Below are positions 10,790-23,460 of a DNA stretch of 64,000 nucleotides, one piece after another. Both the position numbers and the translations under genes were made by a program. The DNA is from Odiellus spinosus. Taxonomy: Eukaryota; Arthropoda; Arachnida; Opiliones; Phalangiidae. Numbering within the stretch: the stretch's first letter is position 1; every line of letters begins with the position of its first letter. The DNA lies in the NCBI GenBank assembly GCA_963920705.1, contig OY987227.1, positions 16,331,434-16,395,433 of the forward strand, given 5' to 3'. The notes below the pieces were generated by a model. It saw only the letters and a list, made by a program, of their open reading frames with translations. It was not told where the DNA came from and ran no database searches.

Positions 10790-11235
10790 AGCATTGTTAG
10801 AAAGGAGGCATACCATAGATTAATTTAAAATAATAAAATTGACATGAGCCACTCGATAAAAATTGTTCCGCATTGATCGAAATCGAGCAAAAATCCAAAA
10901 ATTACCCCTATCTTAAGATGGCCGTAAATGTCCTCTACTAAAACCTATGTATAAACCGAAAGCCCAATAGAAAGACATTCCCTAGAATAATTAAAAATAA
11001 TAAAATTGGCATGAGCCACTCGTTGAAGATTTTTACGCAACCAAGCAAAAATCCAAAATGACCCATATCTTAAAATGGACGTATCTTATCTCTACTATCG
11101 CCTAAGCATAAACCAATAGCACCATTAGAAAGGAGGCATTCCCCAGATTAATTTAAAATAACAAAATTGACACGAACCACTCGTTAAACCTTTCTCCGAC
11201 ACTGATAGAAATCGAGCAAAATTCTAAAAATTACT
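10790..11235 (+). repeat. Tandem repeat, about 165 bp unit, 3 diverged copies
   Basis: The landmark TTG(A/G)CA(T/C)GA(G/A)CCACTCG recurs at 10839, 11006 and 11167 (spacing 167 and 161 bp), with ATAGAAATCGAGCAAAA-like and AATAGCACCATTAGAAAGG-like segments. The same family, inverted, forms the array at 26975-27360. The copies are clearly diverged, so the array is old. Confidence 0.8.
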
Positions 11236-13045
11236 TTTATTCGGGTATCCTGGTCACAGACACTTTACTTCGGTGTTTTCCTAAACTTATCAAGAGTAGG
11301 TCCAATCGATTTGGTAAACTTAAGCCTTTTTTAATCCTTTTCACTAGGAAGTTTTGAGAATAACAACAAACTAAAATATTTTACCAGTTGCTCGGGCGGA
11401 GGCCAAATATTTTTGTTGAATATAATCTGGATAATTTTAAAAGTTGGTTAAATCTCTTAATCCGCGGGATTTAACCGCGAGCTTAATTCGTCGAGAAAAA
11501 CCTTTCCCTGACAACGGAAAATGAGATGGAATAAAGAAGCTATATATGGTATAGTAAGTTTTTGAATATCGGGGCGGGTAATCAAAACATTTTTTATCAG
11601 TATTTACGAATACTTTCGGGTATTCGCTGGTAATTAGATTTATTTAGAAACGGTATCAATTCATTTGGGTATTAAATGTTTTTGGTCGAATTGCGTTTTG
11701 TAGTCAAAGGATCTATTTTTATATTATTGCGTTATTGCCGAGTGAATTTTATTCTTCAATTAGCTTGTTCATGCAATCATTAAAGATAATTTTACGGTGC
11801 CAAGGCTTAAGAAATTTAGGTCTAGTTTTTTTTTCTGTCGTTCAGTGAAACTTGGACGGGAGAAAAAAAAAAAAAAAAAAAAAATAGATTTAAAAGCGAA
11901 AAATACGCATCCCACGTTTCTTGAAAATTCTATCCATGCAAAGAAAATCGCCCATTGAAAACCGAGTGTTAACTACTTTTCTGGAATATGTTATGAACTT
12001 GTGTAATAATGTAATACGTATATCACTAATATTACCTTTAAAGTACACACTCTCGTTAAATGTTCCTTACGTACCGCCTTCAATAATATAATTTGAATTC
12101 AAAATATAGATGTTTCAAAGCTAGCAAATATCTATACAGTGACCTCTAACAGTAAGAATGACCTCTTAACCTCTCTTTCTTCCCAAAAATTTATAGAACT
12201 TACCCAAACAAACCTTATAAACTAGAGATCGGAAAAAAACTAACCTTAGTGTTCAAGAAAACCAACAAGAAAAATAAATAAAATACAAAGTGTCTGGTTG
12301 GTCATTACATTACGAAGAAAAAGGGTAAAAAGCTCTACCAAAACGAAAACAAAAGGTCCTAGTTTAGCTAAAACCCATACACGAGATCAGCTTCTCAAAA
12401 GAGAAAGAAATTTCCTGTTTTCTAGGAGTTAAGATTCTAGACCGCGAGGCCGTGAACGTTTTAGATAACAGAGGCCGGCCCTATAAAAACAAGTATAACC
12501 CTTTGTCTCGGTTTCTTTAAGGCATGATTTATAATAAAAAGAACCAATAATTCGCCCGAAACCGCTAAAGCACGAGTTTCTTTGGGGTTTTGTTTTTTCT
12601 TCCTTCGGAAAGTCAGTCGTCTTACGATTTTAAGTCTTATTTATACGGTTTGCGCAGAATATGTATCGAGATCAACTTCTAGGATGTAAGAATGTATATA
12701 CACTCTTGTTCAAGAGCAGTTTGCTTAGGGAAGAATGTAACCAGTGAGATTAGTAATGTAAACTGATTATATTTAACGATTTTAGGCAAGTAATTTTTTA
12801 TGAAAATCAAACGAAACTAACGTATATGAGATATTAAAAATTACAATAACAGTAAAATATAAAATATAATCAACAGCCTCGACAGTCTACGATACTTAAA
12901 ATCGGATAATTTCAACGTAATTCGATCAAATAGACCAAATGAAATAACCTGAATTCAATTAGCGAAATTTTTAAAATTATTTTGATATTTTAATTTTGAA
13001 GTTTTTTTTTTGAAGGTGTAACTTTTTGAATATTTTTTTAATTGC
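11236..13045. other. No gene seen; poly-A tract
   Basis: It contains an uninterrupted run of 22 A at 11863-11884, preceded by a T-rich stretch. No other feature can be supported. Confidence 0.5.
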
Positions 13046-13130
13046 GAATGCAACTTACAAACAAATATTAAACAAGAAATTAATTTAAAACTCAGAAAAT
13101 AGGCTTATCTGGATTAATGGAGACCCTGAT
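13046..13130 (+). mobile_element. MITE family A fragment (part of left arm)
   Basis: It retains ATGCAAC, a degenerate ACAAACAAATATTAA spacer, and CAGAAAATAGGCTTATCTGG followed by ATTAATGGAGA, matching the left arm of the copy at 14799. No matching right arm is found nearby. Confidence 0.55.
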
Positions 13131-14798
13131 TTTGTCGCGTATAACGGTTATCTATCTTGTTTCTGGTTGCATATTAATATATTAAAATTAACATTAGATT
13201 AACAAATCGATAAAAACTACTAACAGATTTCATTCCCCCTTTAAACCAAAGAAGCTTCAATGCAAATTTAATCTAATCCAATTCTCAAAAACACTCTTTT
13301 ATCGAAACTATTAATCGCAACGAATTACCAAAACCCACGACGTAGTTTAGTATTACCAAAATACACATAAAATAGTTGATATATTTGAAGAAGCTTTATA
13401 TCAGATAAGGTCAGAACACTAAGCTATTTTCATAAGAGAATCTAAAGCCATCTGAATGCAAATTCACTAAGCAGTTATGAATATTTTTTGAGACTTTCGT
13501 AGAGTTCCTATACTCCCTATAAAGCAAGAAAAATCAATAGTTTTCACCCATTATAATCGTTAAATACGTGACCCAAACCCCTTTTGAAGTGAGAAAAAAA
13601 CTTGGAGGTAAGAAAAAATATGTATATATAAAAAAAAAAATCAAATATCAGGAGTCTCCAACGAAAGATAAGCATTTTACCAAAAAAATATATATTGTAA
13701 GTACATCGGTAAGAAAAATATCCACCCTCCAAATTTAAAAGGGTGGGAAAAAAAAAAAAAAAATTACTGCGACATTAGCCGTATGCTCATACTCCCTAAT
13801 GAACTATAATTTACCCATCGTACACTTCACTCATACATACACCCACCCTTAAATAGTTTAGCCTTCAAAAGAAAAGTTTTAAATAGAGAGTAAAACGGAA
13901 ACTAAGTAAGAAGAAAAAGTTAAAAATAATTTTAAAATATAATAATATCAAAAGGAAATAATAATTGATATTTATCTCATTAAAGAATCCACACCCATAT
14001 GGATGACGAAAGAAAGTCGATGTTTAATTAAGAAATCATCTTTTTTTGTGAACGTGATACGAAGAAATTAAAAAGGTTTTCACTGTTTAAGAGTTAGTTG
14101 TTTAACCGAAACTCTTAACGTAAAATTAAAGTATTAATTGTTAAACGTAAGACTATATTTGTCATTGTTACTCAAATACTCTATGTCCGATTGTTATCAC
14201 TTAAATTTTAATTTACAGCGACGCAAATGATGTGTTTAATGAGTTTATAAAAGATGAAATTCTATAGTTTATATTAAGAATAAAGAGCATTTTCGGTAGT
14301 TAACGAAAGATTAGAGATGTCGCCATCGTTAGAAAATCGTGGTGTCGAGAAAACAATACGGCTGGGAAACGGTTAAATAAAGAATTAGGCCTTATTTAAG
14401 CTTAATGACGTAATCTCGCGTGTTTTTGTACTTTGTGTTACATTCACCTCGCCTTTAAAAAGCATAAAATAAGGGAATTGTAATTTTCTTTCATCTTGTC
14501 GATATATCGATTTCCGTGGGAGAAAAAGTTACATTTTTTTATGAACCAGAACGGTCGGTAACCGAGAACCAGGAGTATTTTTTTTTTTTTTTTTTCTCCC
14601 TGCACCCTAACTCAACCAGTACCGAATTAGATGAGGGTCCCTCATAAAACGGCAAATATATCGGAGTACATTCTGAACTATTACAGACCCCTAAGGCTTC
14701 CTATACAATCCCAGCTACCTCCGCAACCACGAAAGCCGTAATTTGGAGAATGAGAAGAAGAAAAAAAAAAAAAGATTTTCTATCTACCTTTATCGTTA
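13131..14798. other. No gene seen; several homopolymer tracts
   Basis: A-rich tracts lie near 13748 and 14760, and a T tract near 14578. The minus-strand frame at 13544-13732 is dominated by Phe, Tyr and Ile from poly-A/T DNA and is not coding in character. Confidence 0.5.
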
Positions 14799-15309
14799 AA
14801 GGATGAATGCAACCTAACAACAAGTGATTTTACTATCGATTCCTTATCGTTTAAATGGGCCTAATCCACCAGAAAAAATTACAAACAAAAATTAAATTGG
14901 AAATAAATGTAAAATTTACCCGGAAAATAGGCTTAGCTGAATTCATGGAGATCCTTGAATTTCTACGCATTGATGGGACAGCGGCCAATGATCAACGGCA
15001 TGTCATGAAGGCGAGATCTCCATGAAATTTATAATAACATTTGATTGGCCGCTGACCCATGAATGCGCAGAAATTCAACATCTCCGTGAATCCAGCTAAG
15101 CCTATTTTCCGGGTAAGTTTGAAATTTATTTCTAATATAATACTTGAACAAGGAATTTTGTTACCGATTCCTTATCGTTTAAGTAGTCCTAATCCACTAA
15201 TAAAAAATTTACTAACATTTGTAAATATTTTTACTAGTAGATTAGGACTACTTAAACGATCAGGAATCGATAAAAAAAAAACACTCGTTGTTAGGTTGCA
15301 TTCTCCCTT
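14799..15309. mobile_element. MITE family A, complete copy (511 bp, TA target site)
   Basis: The ends AAGGATGAATGCAACC and GGTTGCATTCTCCCTT are inverted and flanked by TA on both sides. Arms carry ATCGATTCCTTATCGTTTAA, CCTAATCC and CTTAGCTG/CAGCTAAG blocks as in the copy at 3826. The middle holds a second inverted pair (GACAGCGGCCAATGATCAA near 14979, TTTGATTGGCCGCTGAC near 15041). The right arm contains an extra palindrome (TAGTCCTAATCC near 15184, GGATTAGGACTA near 15240). Short open frames over the right arm are by-products. Confidence 0.85.
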
Positions 15310-16430
15310 TATTAAAGGAAGCATATCCTTATATTTCTTATGTCCTGAATGCCAGAGATACGAGAAAAAAAGGTAAGATGTTCGAAACATATAATATTCC
15401 GCGTGTATAATAGTAATCCGCGTGCTTTACCAGAAACTGAAATTTTATGGTATACCTCCATGGTCAAACTATTCCCAGTACCGCTCAGAAGTCACTACTT
15501 AATTACAACTATATATTAATTAATATTAATCTATTAAGTTTACGAGGCCTACTACAACTAAAACTACTTATACATTACTATGTACATTGAGTAACGTCAG
15601 TAAAACTAACATCTACTCGGGATGTGTCTAAAAAAACCAAATAGAGAAAAAAGGCATGGCCTGGTTTATTACCTGTTGCAAAAAATATTTCTTCCGGGAG
15701 TAAAAATATCCCGGTTAAGATTAGATTTCCATTTTCGGGAATTGCCCCGCAGAAGCGATAACTCTGAAACACTTGGCTTATTTTGTCCAGGCAAAGATCT
15801 GAAAAGAATCAAAAGAAAATACGTCGTTAGACACGGTGTAATACGATATCAAAATTAAGTTTATTTTAAGTCTGCCACAGTCGCCCTTGACCTTGCTTAC
15901 ATTTTGATTAATTACTCGATAAATTAAGGGTTAAAAACCGTAGCGCCCGCTAACTGTCAGTCTTCGCAATAACAACGACGTTGTTATTTAAAATGAAAGT
16001 TCATGCACGCAAGGCTTTAATTAATACGATTTATAATTTATTCGATGTAAATCGCAACTGGAAATGTAATTAATTAGTAGTATAAGTTCATTAATTAATT
16101 GACAGTCTTGAAAAATACGCCATTACTACACGAAAGCGACGCTTTAAGATAAATACATTTCCAACGACTGAAACTTGCATGGCAACCGCTCACCGCAAAA
16201 TTTTAACTACAAATAACATCGGGGACGTCATACATATCTAATTTTTTTTTATTCGATTTAGAGTAGGTACAGACCTAGTAGAGCAATATCTCGTTCAAGA
16301 ACACGTCACGGGTCAATGCTAGGAAGGCTATTAGAAACAGATTTTGCCACGTGGAGATAATGACGTAAACTCGCCTGCACATTAGGTGGGAAAAAGGCAA
16401 TGCATTCTAGTTCATGCTGTGAAATTCGAC
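15310..16430. other. No gene seen
   Basis: The frames at 15578-15772 (minus) and 15622-15858 (plus) overlap on opposite strands, match no known family and have no visible splice or promoter context. Confidence 0.45.
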
Positions 16431-16537
16431 ACGTAATCTGTGTATAAGCGTGTAGCTTTGACTGCACTACGTAACTAGCATTGACATTGCCAAAGGATTT
16501 AATCAGTTACGTAATCACCTATTCGGTATACAGATTT
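16431..16537 (+). repeat. Dispersed repeat family E, copy 1
   Basis: Conserved blocks TGTAGCTTTGACT, TAGCATTGACATTGCCAAAGG and a GTATACAGATTTT end recur, diverged, at 19425-19530 and 24027-24155. All three are on the same strand and about 105-130 bp long. The class is unknown. Confidence 0.55.
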
Positions 16538-16539
16538 TA

Positions 16540-19420
16540 TGGAAGTTTCGCGTAAAAACTATTAAAAAATATTGTATTCAATGGAAACGCGTTGCGGAAA
16601 CGGAAGTACAATTAAGTTCTTAATAATTTGGGCTTTTTTGGGGGTTTTCATGTTACTGAAACGCATTTTTCTGGGTTTTACAAGATTTCCCCTTTATTGA
16701 AAACTATATATATATGAGCGATCAGATCTTAATTTTCCACAACTACATACAGTATGAAGTTGATTAGAAAAGGAACACCCACACTATTTAAATACTATGA
16801 AGAAAAATAAATCAAAAATAAACATCACGACTTAACGATGGGTTTGAATCTTGCTAAAATCTCGTACACTTTAACAGAAATCCTAAAATCTCGTACACAA
16901 AAATTGAAAGAGTACGACCCCTAGGTTGGAGACTCCAACGAGTTGGTGCTTTTCTATAACAGCTCCCTTATAGCCACTTACCCTATATAAACACAGCGGA
17001 TGAAGCTTAATTAATCTTTAAAATAAAGCCTGGAGCAAAATTTTAGAAGGCTTAAAATATAGAATATTATTAAATATATATATAGCAGTATTTATATATT
17101 CCTTAAAAATGAAAAAGAAAAAAAAAAAAAAATGCCCGGAACTTGCCGGAAGGAATATTTCGAGAGCATGCAAGAGTAAAATTCGACGATGTGATAAATT
17201 GAAGTCGACATGACAAATCGAAGTAAAATTGGAGGAGGGGGATCTAGAATTTCTTCTGACTGGCGGGCATCTAGGAGTTAATATAATAAATTTGAGGCGA
17301 GCGGTTAAAGATATAGTTCAAGAAAAATACCTATATCTTTCAGACTTTAATGCCATATATATGTCCTTGGAGGACTTATGTAGAAGGAGACGAAAATAAC
17401 ATCTAGAAGTCCCGGTGAAAAGTAAAATAATTTAAATAACTCTGTCCCAGCCCAGCGTATACGTAGTGCGTTGAGTGTCAGCAGGTTCGTGCGACCAAGC
17501 TAGGATAAAATAAAACAAAACTGACGGCACTTCCCTGAGATTTTTTACTCTATAAATTCTTAGCTCCCGTGACGTCACCGAAATGAGGTCTCGAAAGTCT
17601 CGCCATTCAGGGCTTGAACGATGCAACCTATTATAACGATATTTTAGGCTAAGTTCACCGTCGTATACCAGAGATATCGCCTCTATATAGAAAAAACATA
17701 AAGCTGTAACCAAACGGATGTTTCGATACGCGTCGTTGAACTAGGCTATAATTTGTCCGCGCAGACGACAAGCCAAAAGTACGTTACGAAATCATATATG
17801 CCTGAGAGATATAATATCTTTTCGCGTTACAAGAGCGCGGGGGAATGCATACGTCCTCCCAGATATTTCTGTATCAATACAAAAAAAATGTAAAACGAAA
17901 AAGATCCGACCTCGATGTAAAATGGAACTAAGATAAGGTTAGAAAAACTAGAGCCTCCAGCGCCCGAACATACATTTACTCAGATAATACGTATCAATTT
18001 TACCTCGAACTATACCAGAAGGAGAAATACGAGGATCTCCAAGACCGCGATAGTATTCTTGGGTGGCAGCGATTTCGAATATAGTTGTTCAGAAACTTCG
18101 CCACTTGATCTTATAAAAGAGTTTTCGCACAGTCGGTGGAACATTTAAGTAAGTTGCAGGAGCTTAGGATTGAAAAGAGGCTTCGAGACTCCCAGAGATA
18201 TAGTTGGTTCCATTACAAGAATTCAAAACCACCAAAAAAGGAGTATTCCATTCTCGAGACACGTTTCGAGTGATTACCACGATGAGGGAATAGGAAGCCC
18301 ATATTGGATTTGTCATCTTCCCTCGACATTACTTCAATGCCTCTATTAAGTTGAACGAAATATATAGAATTAGAGATGGTGTAACTTTGAATGTATTGTA
18401 ATTTGAGAATGAAATGAATCGGTAGAAAGGAACCGTAGAAACTTGATGGCTCGGCTATATTGGTCTTCTAGGTTGCGTTTAGAGGAAGCCCTGGAGCATG
18501 GACTCTCATTCCTAAAGAGTACGGGGACCTGAGCTACGTTCGCATTGCTTTTTGTTAATTAAAGGGAAAGTAAAAACCCCCTAACAAGCTTTTACGAGAT
18601 TCAAATATATCTGGGTGGGAAATACGTATTTTTCAAAACTGCTCCAGGTTCACCGCCTTATTTTCCAGCCTGGTTAATACCTTGAAACTGCCAATTAAGA
18701 ATTATTCGGCATTATTCGTTCCTAGAATGGACGCCAGCCTGCTAATTTCTCTTTTCTATAAGCTTCTGGATAAAGAGGATGTATAATATAATATCTATAG
18801 TACGAACACATCTTCGGAAGAGTTGACGGTCTAGGTCCTTATCCACACACAGGTATTCATGTAGATTCTAAAAACCAACAGTCTTCTCTCTTTCTATGAG
18901 AGGGCTAGAAATCGAGCTAAAGCGCAAAGATTACGCAGTCATCTTACTTGAGAAAATACGAGGTTTTGAGTGGAGTTACTATATCAATAGGTAAGTGTGG
19001 TCATCTTGAAGTAGGTGTTAAACCATGACTACGAATGTATCGGAAAATTGAGTAAGGATAGATACCCGTAAAAAATGAACCCCGTTACTTGACGGTTATT
19101 TGAGCGCTTTATAACAAGAAGGCGATCGATTTTCAAGAATGCTTTTTCGCCGTCATCTGATGATGAACTTGGCTTTACAATAAGGTTCCGATAAAGCGCT
19201 CTTGCCTTCATGTATAATCCCCAAGAAAGCGCTTTTTTAGGTGTTACATGAGGGCGAAGATCTCTTAATTGATAAGCTAAAGTGCTCTTTGAATTAACCA
19301 ATTGTTTAGCAGGTGTAGTATGTGGCGATGAAAGGAATCTTTCATTGTGAATTTACCTTTGCTTTACATATAGCATCATGACCAAATTATAATAAAGACA
19401 GTACGAAACATGGGGCAGAT
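16540..19420. other. No gene seen; one CRE palindrome
   Basis: The minus-strand frame at 17432-17713 (93 residues) and the one at 19029-19301 (90 residues) match no known family. A perfect TGACGTCA lies at 17570-17577. A TA-rich block lies near 17080. Confidence 0.45.
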
Positions 19421-19424
19421 CACT

Positions 19425-19530
19425 ACACATAGTCGGTCTATAGCCTGTAGCTTTGACTATGCTAAAACGATTACGTATACTATGTATCTAACATTGATAA
19501 AGTCTGTAGTATGTGTACAGATTTTACAAA
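19425..19530 (+). repeat. Dispersed repeat family E, copy 2
   Basis: TGTAGCTTTGACTATGCTA, AACATTGATAAAG and TGTACAGATTTTA correspond block for block to the copy at 16431. Confidence 0.55.
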
Positions 19531-19534
19531 TTAT

Positions 19535-19915
19535 AACTTCTATGTAATTGAAAAAATAAATTGTAAATATTAAACCTGGTTTTTGAAAAATCAAAAGTAA
19601 ATCTCTTTGATAATGTAGACATAATATACTTGTATACTCAACTTTTCCTCTCCGTTTATCTGAAGTAAAGTCAATTTCTCGATCAACGATCGTAACCATC
19701 TTTCCTGTGGGCAAAAGTTTTTCGCGATGGGGAAAATATACGTCCATATCAAAGAAGTAAAAATACTATTGTATATGGTATAATATAAGTAATGTTTTCA
19801 GCCCTATAGCGTTTCTTTCGGAAGATCTTTTTTCAATCAACCGATTTATTTTTGGGTTTTATACTGTTTGGAAAATTTTGTAGCATAAGTACATGCTGTT
19901 AGTTATATTCTTGGA
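19535..19915. other. No gene seen
   Basis: This is A/T-rich spacer. The minus-strand frame at 19457-19747 runs into the repeat and matches no family. Confidence 0.4.
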
Positions 19916-19917
19916 AG

Positions 19918-20411
19918 GGATCCATCAATGCGAAGAAATTCATGACATCCATGAATCCCGCTAAGCCTATTTTCCGGATAATTGATTTGTAATTTAATAT
20001 TTGTTTGTAATTTTTTTTTTTTACCGGTGGATTATACATATTTAAACGATAAAGAATCTAAGGAATCGATAAAAAATAACTTGAGGTACGGTCTGCACAA
20101 TAGCATTTCTTAATCGATTTGAAACGGTAAAATCAAACCGATATTCAAATCGCAAGGTATCGTTTCAAGTAAGCGTCATGTTTTCACGCATTATCTTTAT
20201 AAATCGATTTATTGTAGCTTCATCTATCGCTTGTTGAAACCGAATCGGTATGAAACTGGTTCCCGAAGCTGTTTCGAGAAATCGAATCATATCGATTCGA
20301 GAAATGACGGTTTCCTGTTCACAAGACTCTGGCGAAACGTTTTGAAACGGTTTAAATCGATTACAAGGCCTAGTATGAACGCAGCTTTGTTGATATGTTG
20401 CATTCTCCATT
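19918..20411 (+). mobile_element. MITE family A, right half only, interrupted by another element
   Basis: It starts at CCATCAATGCGAAG, continues through CATGAATCCCGCTAAGCC and TATTTTCCGG, and ends GTTGCATTCTCCATT followed by TA (20412-20413). The left arm is missing. The terminal arm is split by an insertion at 20084-20385: sequence ending GATAAAAAATAACTTG resumes as TTGTTGATATGTTGC. Confidence 0.75.
20084..20385. mobile_element. Family G transposon-like element nested in MITE A
   Basis: It interrupts the MITE-A arm precisely, which sets its limits. It closely matches 43931-44206: TCGATTTGAAACGGTAAAAT, GCGTCATG, TTCACGCATTATC, AAATCGATTTATTGTAGCTT, GTTGAAACCGAATCGGTAT and GTTCCCGAAGC are shared. 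Its ends are imperfect inverted repeats (TTAATCGATTTGAAACGG against the reverse of AAACGGTTTAAATCGATTAC). A TTG at both junctions may be target-site duplication or MITE sequence. Superfamily is not determined, and there is no transposase. Confidence 0.75.
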
Positions 20412-20413
20412 TA

Positions 20414-23050
20414 CTAACAAAATATCTGAAAATGACACGTTATTCATTCAGAGTGACGAAAAACGCGCCATTTCTCTCGGGAATACTGGTGCTTGTACTA
20501 CATTTACAAAGCCTAGCTATATACTCGTCCGCTGCTAGTCCCACGAGTTCGACAGAAAATAGGAGAGTTAGAAACTTTACCCGAAGGAGTTTTATATACT
20601 TTTGATAATATATAGAAAGTTTTTCAACGGAAATAAAAAATAGAGGTATTGTATATCATCCCAAAAAACAACCACGTTTGATTTCAGTTACTGCCCTTGG
20701 CGGTTTTATACTCCATTACCGGTCTCTCTAGCTAGGAAGCCAGAAATTTCAACACAAAAGAAAGTTTTCCCATATCTCGCTCAAGCTTTTTTACTTGAGT
20801 TGAAACAGAATTTTTTATATTTCGAAAGGATTCATGCGTTGTCTGTTCCATATTGAATTAGCAGTTAAATATATATATATTTTTGACATTTTGATTTCTA
20901 GATTAAATATCTTAAAAACGCCTCAACTCTGCAATGGTATAAAATTTTGAATATGGTCGATATCAAAAGTCTATCACTTTATTCCATAAAAGTAAACAAC
21001 ACCCCGTTGCTTAATACTATCAGCAAAGGCCCGGGTAAAAGTACCGGCAGATTCTGATTCGAGACACTCTAGCGGCCGCAGTTGGTGTAAATAGTGAACG
21101 GAAGAAGCGCCACTCTTTGGATAAATTTAGCAGATGGGGAAGACAATATAGCCAAGCGCGGCACGCCTAAATTCTGTCCCTCTCTCACGGCCGACTCAAA
21201 ATATCGAGGAAGAGTTTAAATTACTCGAGGCAAACAGGGGTGATTACTTTTTTGCCTTTTTTTAATTGATGGGCTATGACGTAAAACTGAAGCTTCGGGA
21301 TGTTGGTTACTTTTATGGAATGAAGTGTTAGACTTTTGCCGGTGTTTAATAGTTTAAAATTTTACGCGTAGACTTTCGAAAAATTGCGACGGGTCGCTTA
21401 CGTTTAGAAGTATTTTTAAAGATTATAACTTTTAAAACACGTTAAAAGAAACGAGAGTGCAAAATTGGTCGTTAGTTTAAATTGATCGATCATTATTTCA
21501 TTAATGGGGTCAAACGAGAAGTAAAATGAAATCGAAATGATCCGTAGCCTATTTGAAGCAAAAGCGTCGATGTAATTAATCGTCTATATAGGTATAGTAA
21601 ATCGTTAAGGCTTGAATTTACGGTTCACTAAAATACCCGAATGCTCGGCGTCTCATGGCGTCTTTCGAGGAATTTGTTCTCGAGCGCTAAACGTATATAT
21701 AGCGATTTGAGATGACAAAGGTACACACAGAAGGAAACAATAGGAAAAGGATGACACCAATCTCAAAATGAAAATGTCAAAAATTATTTAAGTAATTTTT
21801 TCCGAGATTATTTCTGGAACTTAATTAACTATAATTACGTAAGGTATATGGATTTCTGGATTAAGTACTTTTATGAAAAAAGACCGCGCGAGAGGAACCT
21901 CATCACGTGCAAAAACGCGCGAAAATCAAGTATAGGCTCTACAAAAACCACACGACCATAGTGATGACGTAGTATTCCCTTGATTCAAGAGGAACCTCTC
22001 CCATCGTTTTGGTCTCAGAATCTAATGCTAAAAACGGCCGGGGTGTGTTTCTTTTACCGAGTTTTTTAAGGACGCGAAGGGAATCACTTGCTACATTAAT
22101 TTAATTGAATAAGACTGTTTAACTTATAGGAAGCTAGTAAGTAGATAACTTATGGCTGTATAAATATTTACTGAAAATGGAGGGTATATTATCCGCTCTC
22201 TGGACACGCAAAGGGTCGAAATAATTAAGATTCCTCAAACGATGGTACGAGCCCAAATCAATCTCCCTGTCCCAGCAGCTCCCTCTCTCTTTAGACTCGA
22301 GATTGTTTCTCCCCTTATTTAAAGACGATTTGGTTCTATAATTCCAATTAATGCAAATGTTAGCGAACGGATCGTCGACGAAGATAACGAGTTGCTTCAG
22401 TCAAGCTTCCTTAAAACGATTACGAAACGCTAGCAGCATCGCGCAAACGTCATCCCAAACACCCTTCCCCCAACGAACTAAACCCATTCAGAGCTAGAGA
22501 GAAATATTAAAGCTTGCGCTTCGACTCTCCAAGTTACTTCGAAGTGAATATAAGATTGCCCACTATGCGTGTTTAATTTTCGCGAAGTGCGTGGTATATC
22601 GTATACTATAAAATTCCTAAGATTCAAAATTATATACTAATGTTATATTGTACTCGTGTTAAATAGGAGTTGGTATAAAGACAATTTTTTTCTTGTAAAG
22701 TTTAAAGTGTATTAAACCCGAGATTAAACCGCATTACTTTTAAGTATTTTGTAAACTTATTTGAATGAAGAGAGCCACACAGCTTAAGGGACCAGGAAAC
22801 CTGAGTTCGAGAATTTGGAGTTTAACTGTTTTAAGAGTTGAATGGCTTAAATGTTTTATAAAATATAAATTTTGATCTGAAATGAACCTACTTGGTGTCC
22901 AAAAGTCATTTCGAAATAAATGTAGTGTTTGTCATTTTAAAAAGCAATTCAATAGTCAATCGCGGAATAGGGTTAGTCACGTGAGCTCAACGAGTTATCA
23001 AAATGCCACTTAGACCAATTAATTTCTAGATATTTAATAATAAATAAACA
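20414..23050. other. No gene seen
   Basis: This is about 2.6 kb without a supported feature. CpG-containing patches occur near 21620-21700 and 22370-22450, but neither has an accompanying core-promoter or splice pattern I could defend. Confidence 0.45.
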
Positions 23051-23415
23051 ATAATTATAATAAAATGACTTACCGAATCGAAAATGATATTATTGTAGAT
23101 ATTACGGATAAAATAATTCACTTATATCACTCGAAAAAGCAATTTCTGGTTGATTTTACGCTAAGCCTAAGGCTATTTCCGTTTGAAAGTAAAAAACGCG
23201 ATTTTGCCGGAAACGTTGCCACGCTTATTTAATTAAAAATAATAATAAAAAAACAAGAAAAAACGATAAAAATGACTTACTAAAGCGAAAAAGATATTAT
23301 TGCAGCAATTACTAATAAAATTATTCACTTTTACACTCGGAAAAGATATTTCTGTATGATTTTAGGCTAAGCCTAATTTGAGACTAAATCCGTTTGAAAT
23401 TGAAGAGCGTTAGAG

Positions 23416-23425
23416 GCGCATGCGC
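23416..23425. promoter_or_regulatory. Perfect NRF1-type site
   Basis: GCGCATGCGC is the palindromic core recognised by nuclear respiratory factor 1 in animals, usually close to transcription starts. It is a ten-base motif with eight G/C in very A/T-rich surroundings, which makes chance unlikely. Confidence 0.5.
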
Positions 23426-23444
23426 TTTGGCGCGAGCGGCGTGC

Positions 23445-23458
23445 GTTGCCATGGTTAC
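23445..23458 (-). promoter_or_regulatory. Perfect RFX X-box
   Basis: On the minus strand GTAACC, AT, GGCAAC fits both halves of the X-box consensus (GTNRCC, spacer, RGYAAC). RFX factors use it to drive ciliary genes. The tandem partner copy keeps only the TGGCAAC half (near 23211). A match this good could occur about once by chance in the window, so its weight comes from the NRF1 site 20 bp away. Confidence 0.45.
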
Positions 23459-23460
23459 AC

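Larger units (their letters stand above)
23055..23460 (-). promoter_or_regulatory. Candidate minus-strand promoter with tandemly duplicated leader exon
   Basis: Two related segments lie in tandem, 207 bp apart. Read on the minus strand, each carries TGGCAACG, then TTTCAAACGGA, then CTTAGC(G/C)TAAAATCA, then an AATAATATC block, and ends in the perfect splice-donor sequence GTAAGTCA (reverse complement at 23273-23280 and 23066-23073). Upstream of the outer segment sit an NRF1 palindrome and a full X-box. I infer a non-coding first exon of about 170 bp with its donor, duplicated once. No downstream coding exon was identified. A competing view is a transposon, since TGCGCTTTGG (23421-23430) has an exact inverted partner at 23680-23689. 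Confidence 0.35.

Noticed and set aside
15059..15390. Overlapping frames of 105 and 72 codons on opposite strands
   Set aside because: Both sit on the inverted arms of MITE A, which naturally give mirrored frames.
20165..20605. Opposing 81- and 124-codon frames
   Set aside because: They lie over the family G insertion and the MITE-A end, and no homologous protein is recognisable. They are by-products of element sequence.
23389..23457. Short minus-strand ORF with a good start context (ACCATGG) inside the X-box
   Set aside because: It ends after 22 codons before the splice donor. The ATG is part of the X-box motif itself, so coincidence is the simplest explanation.
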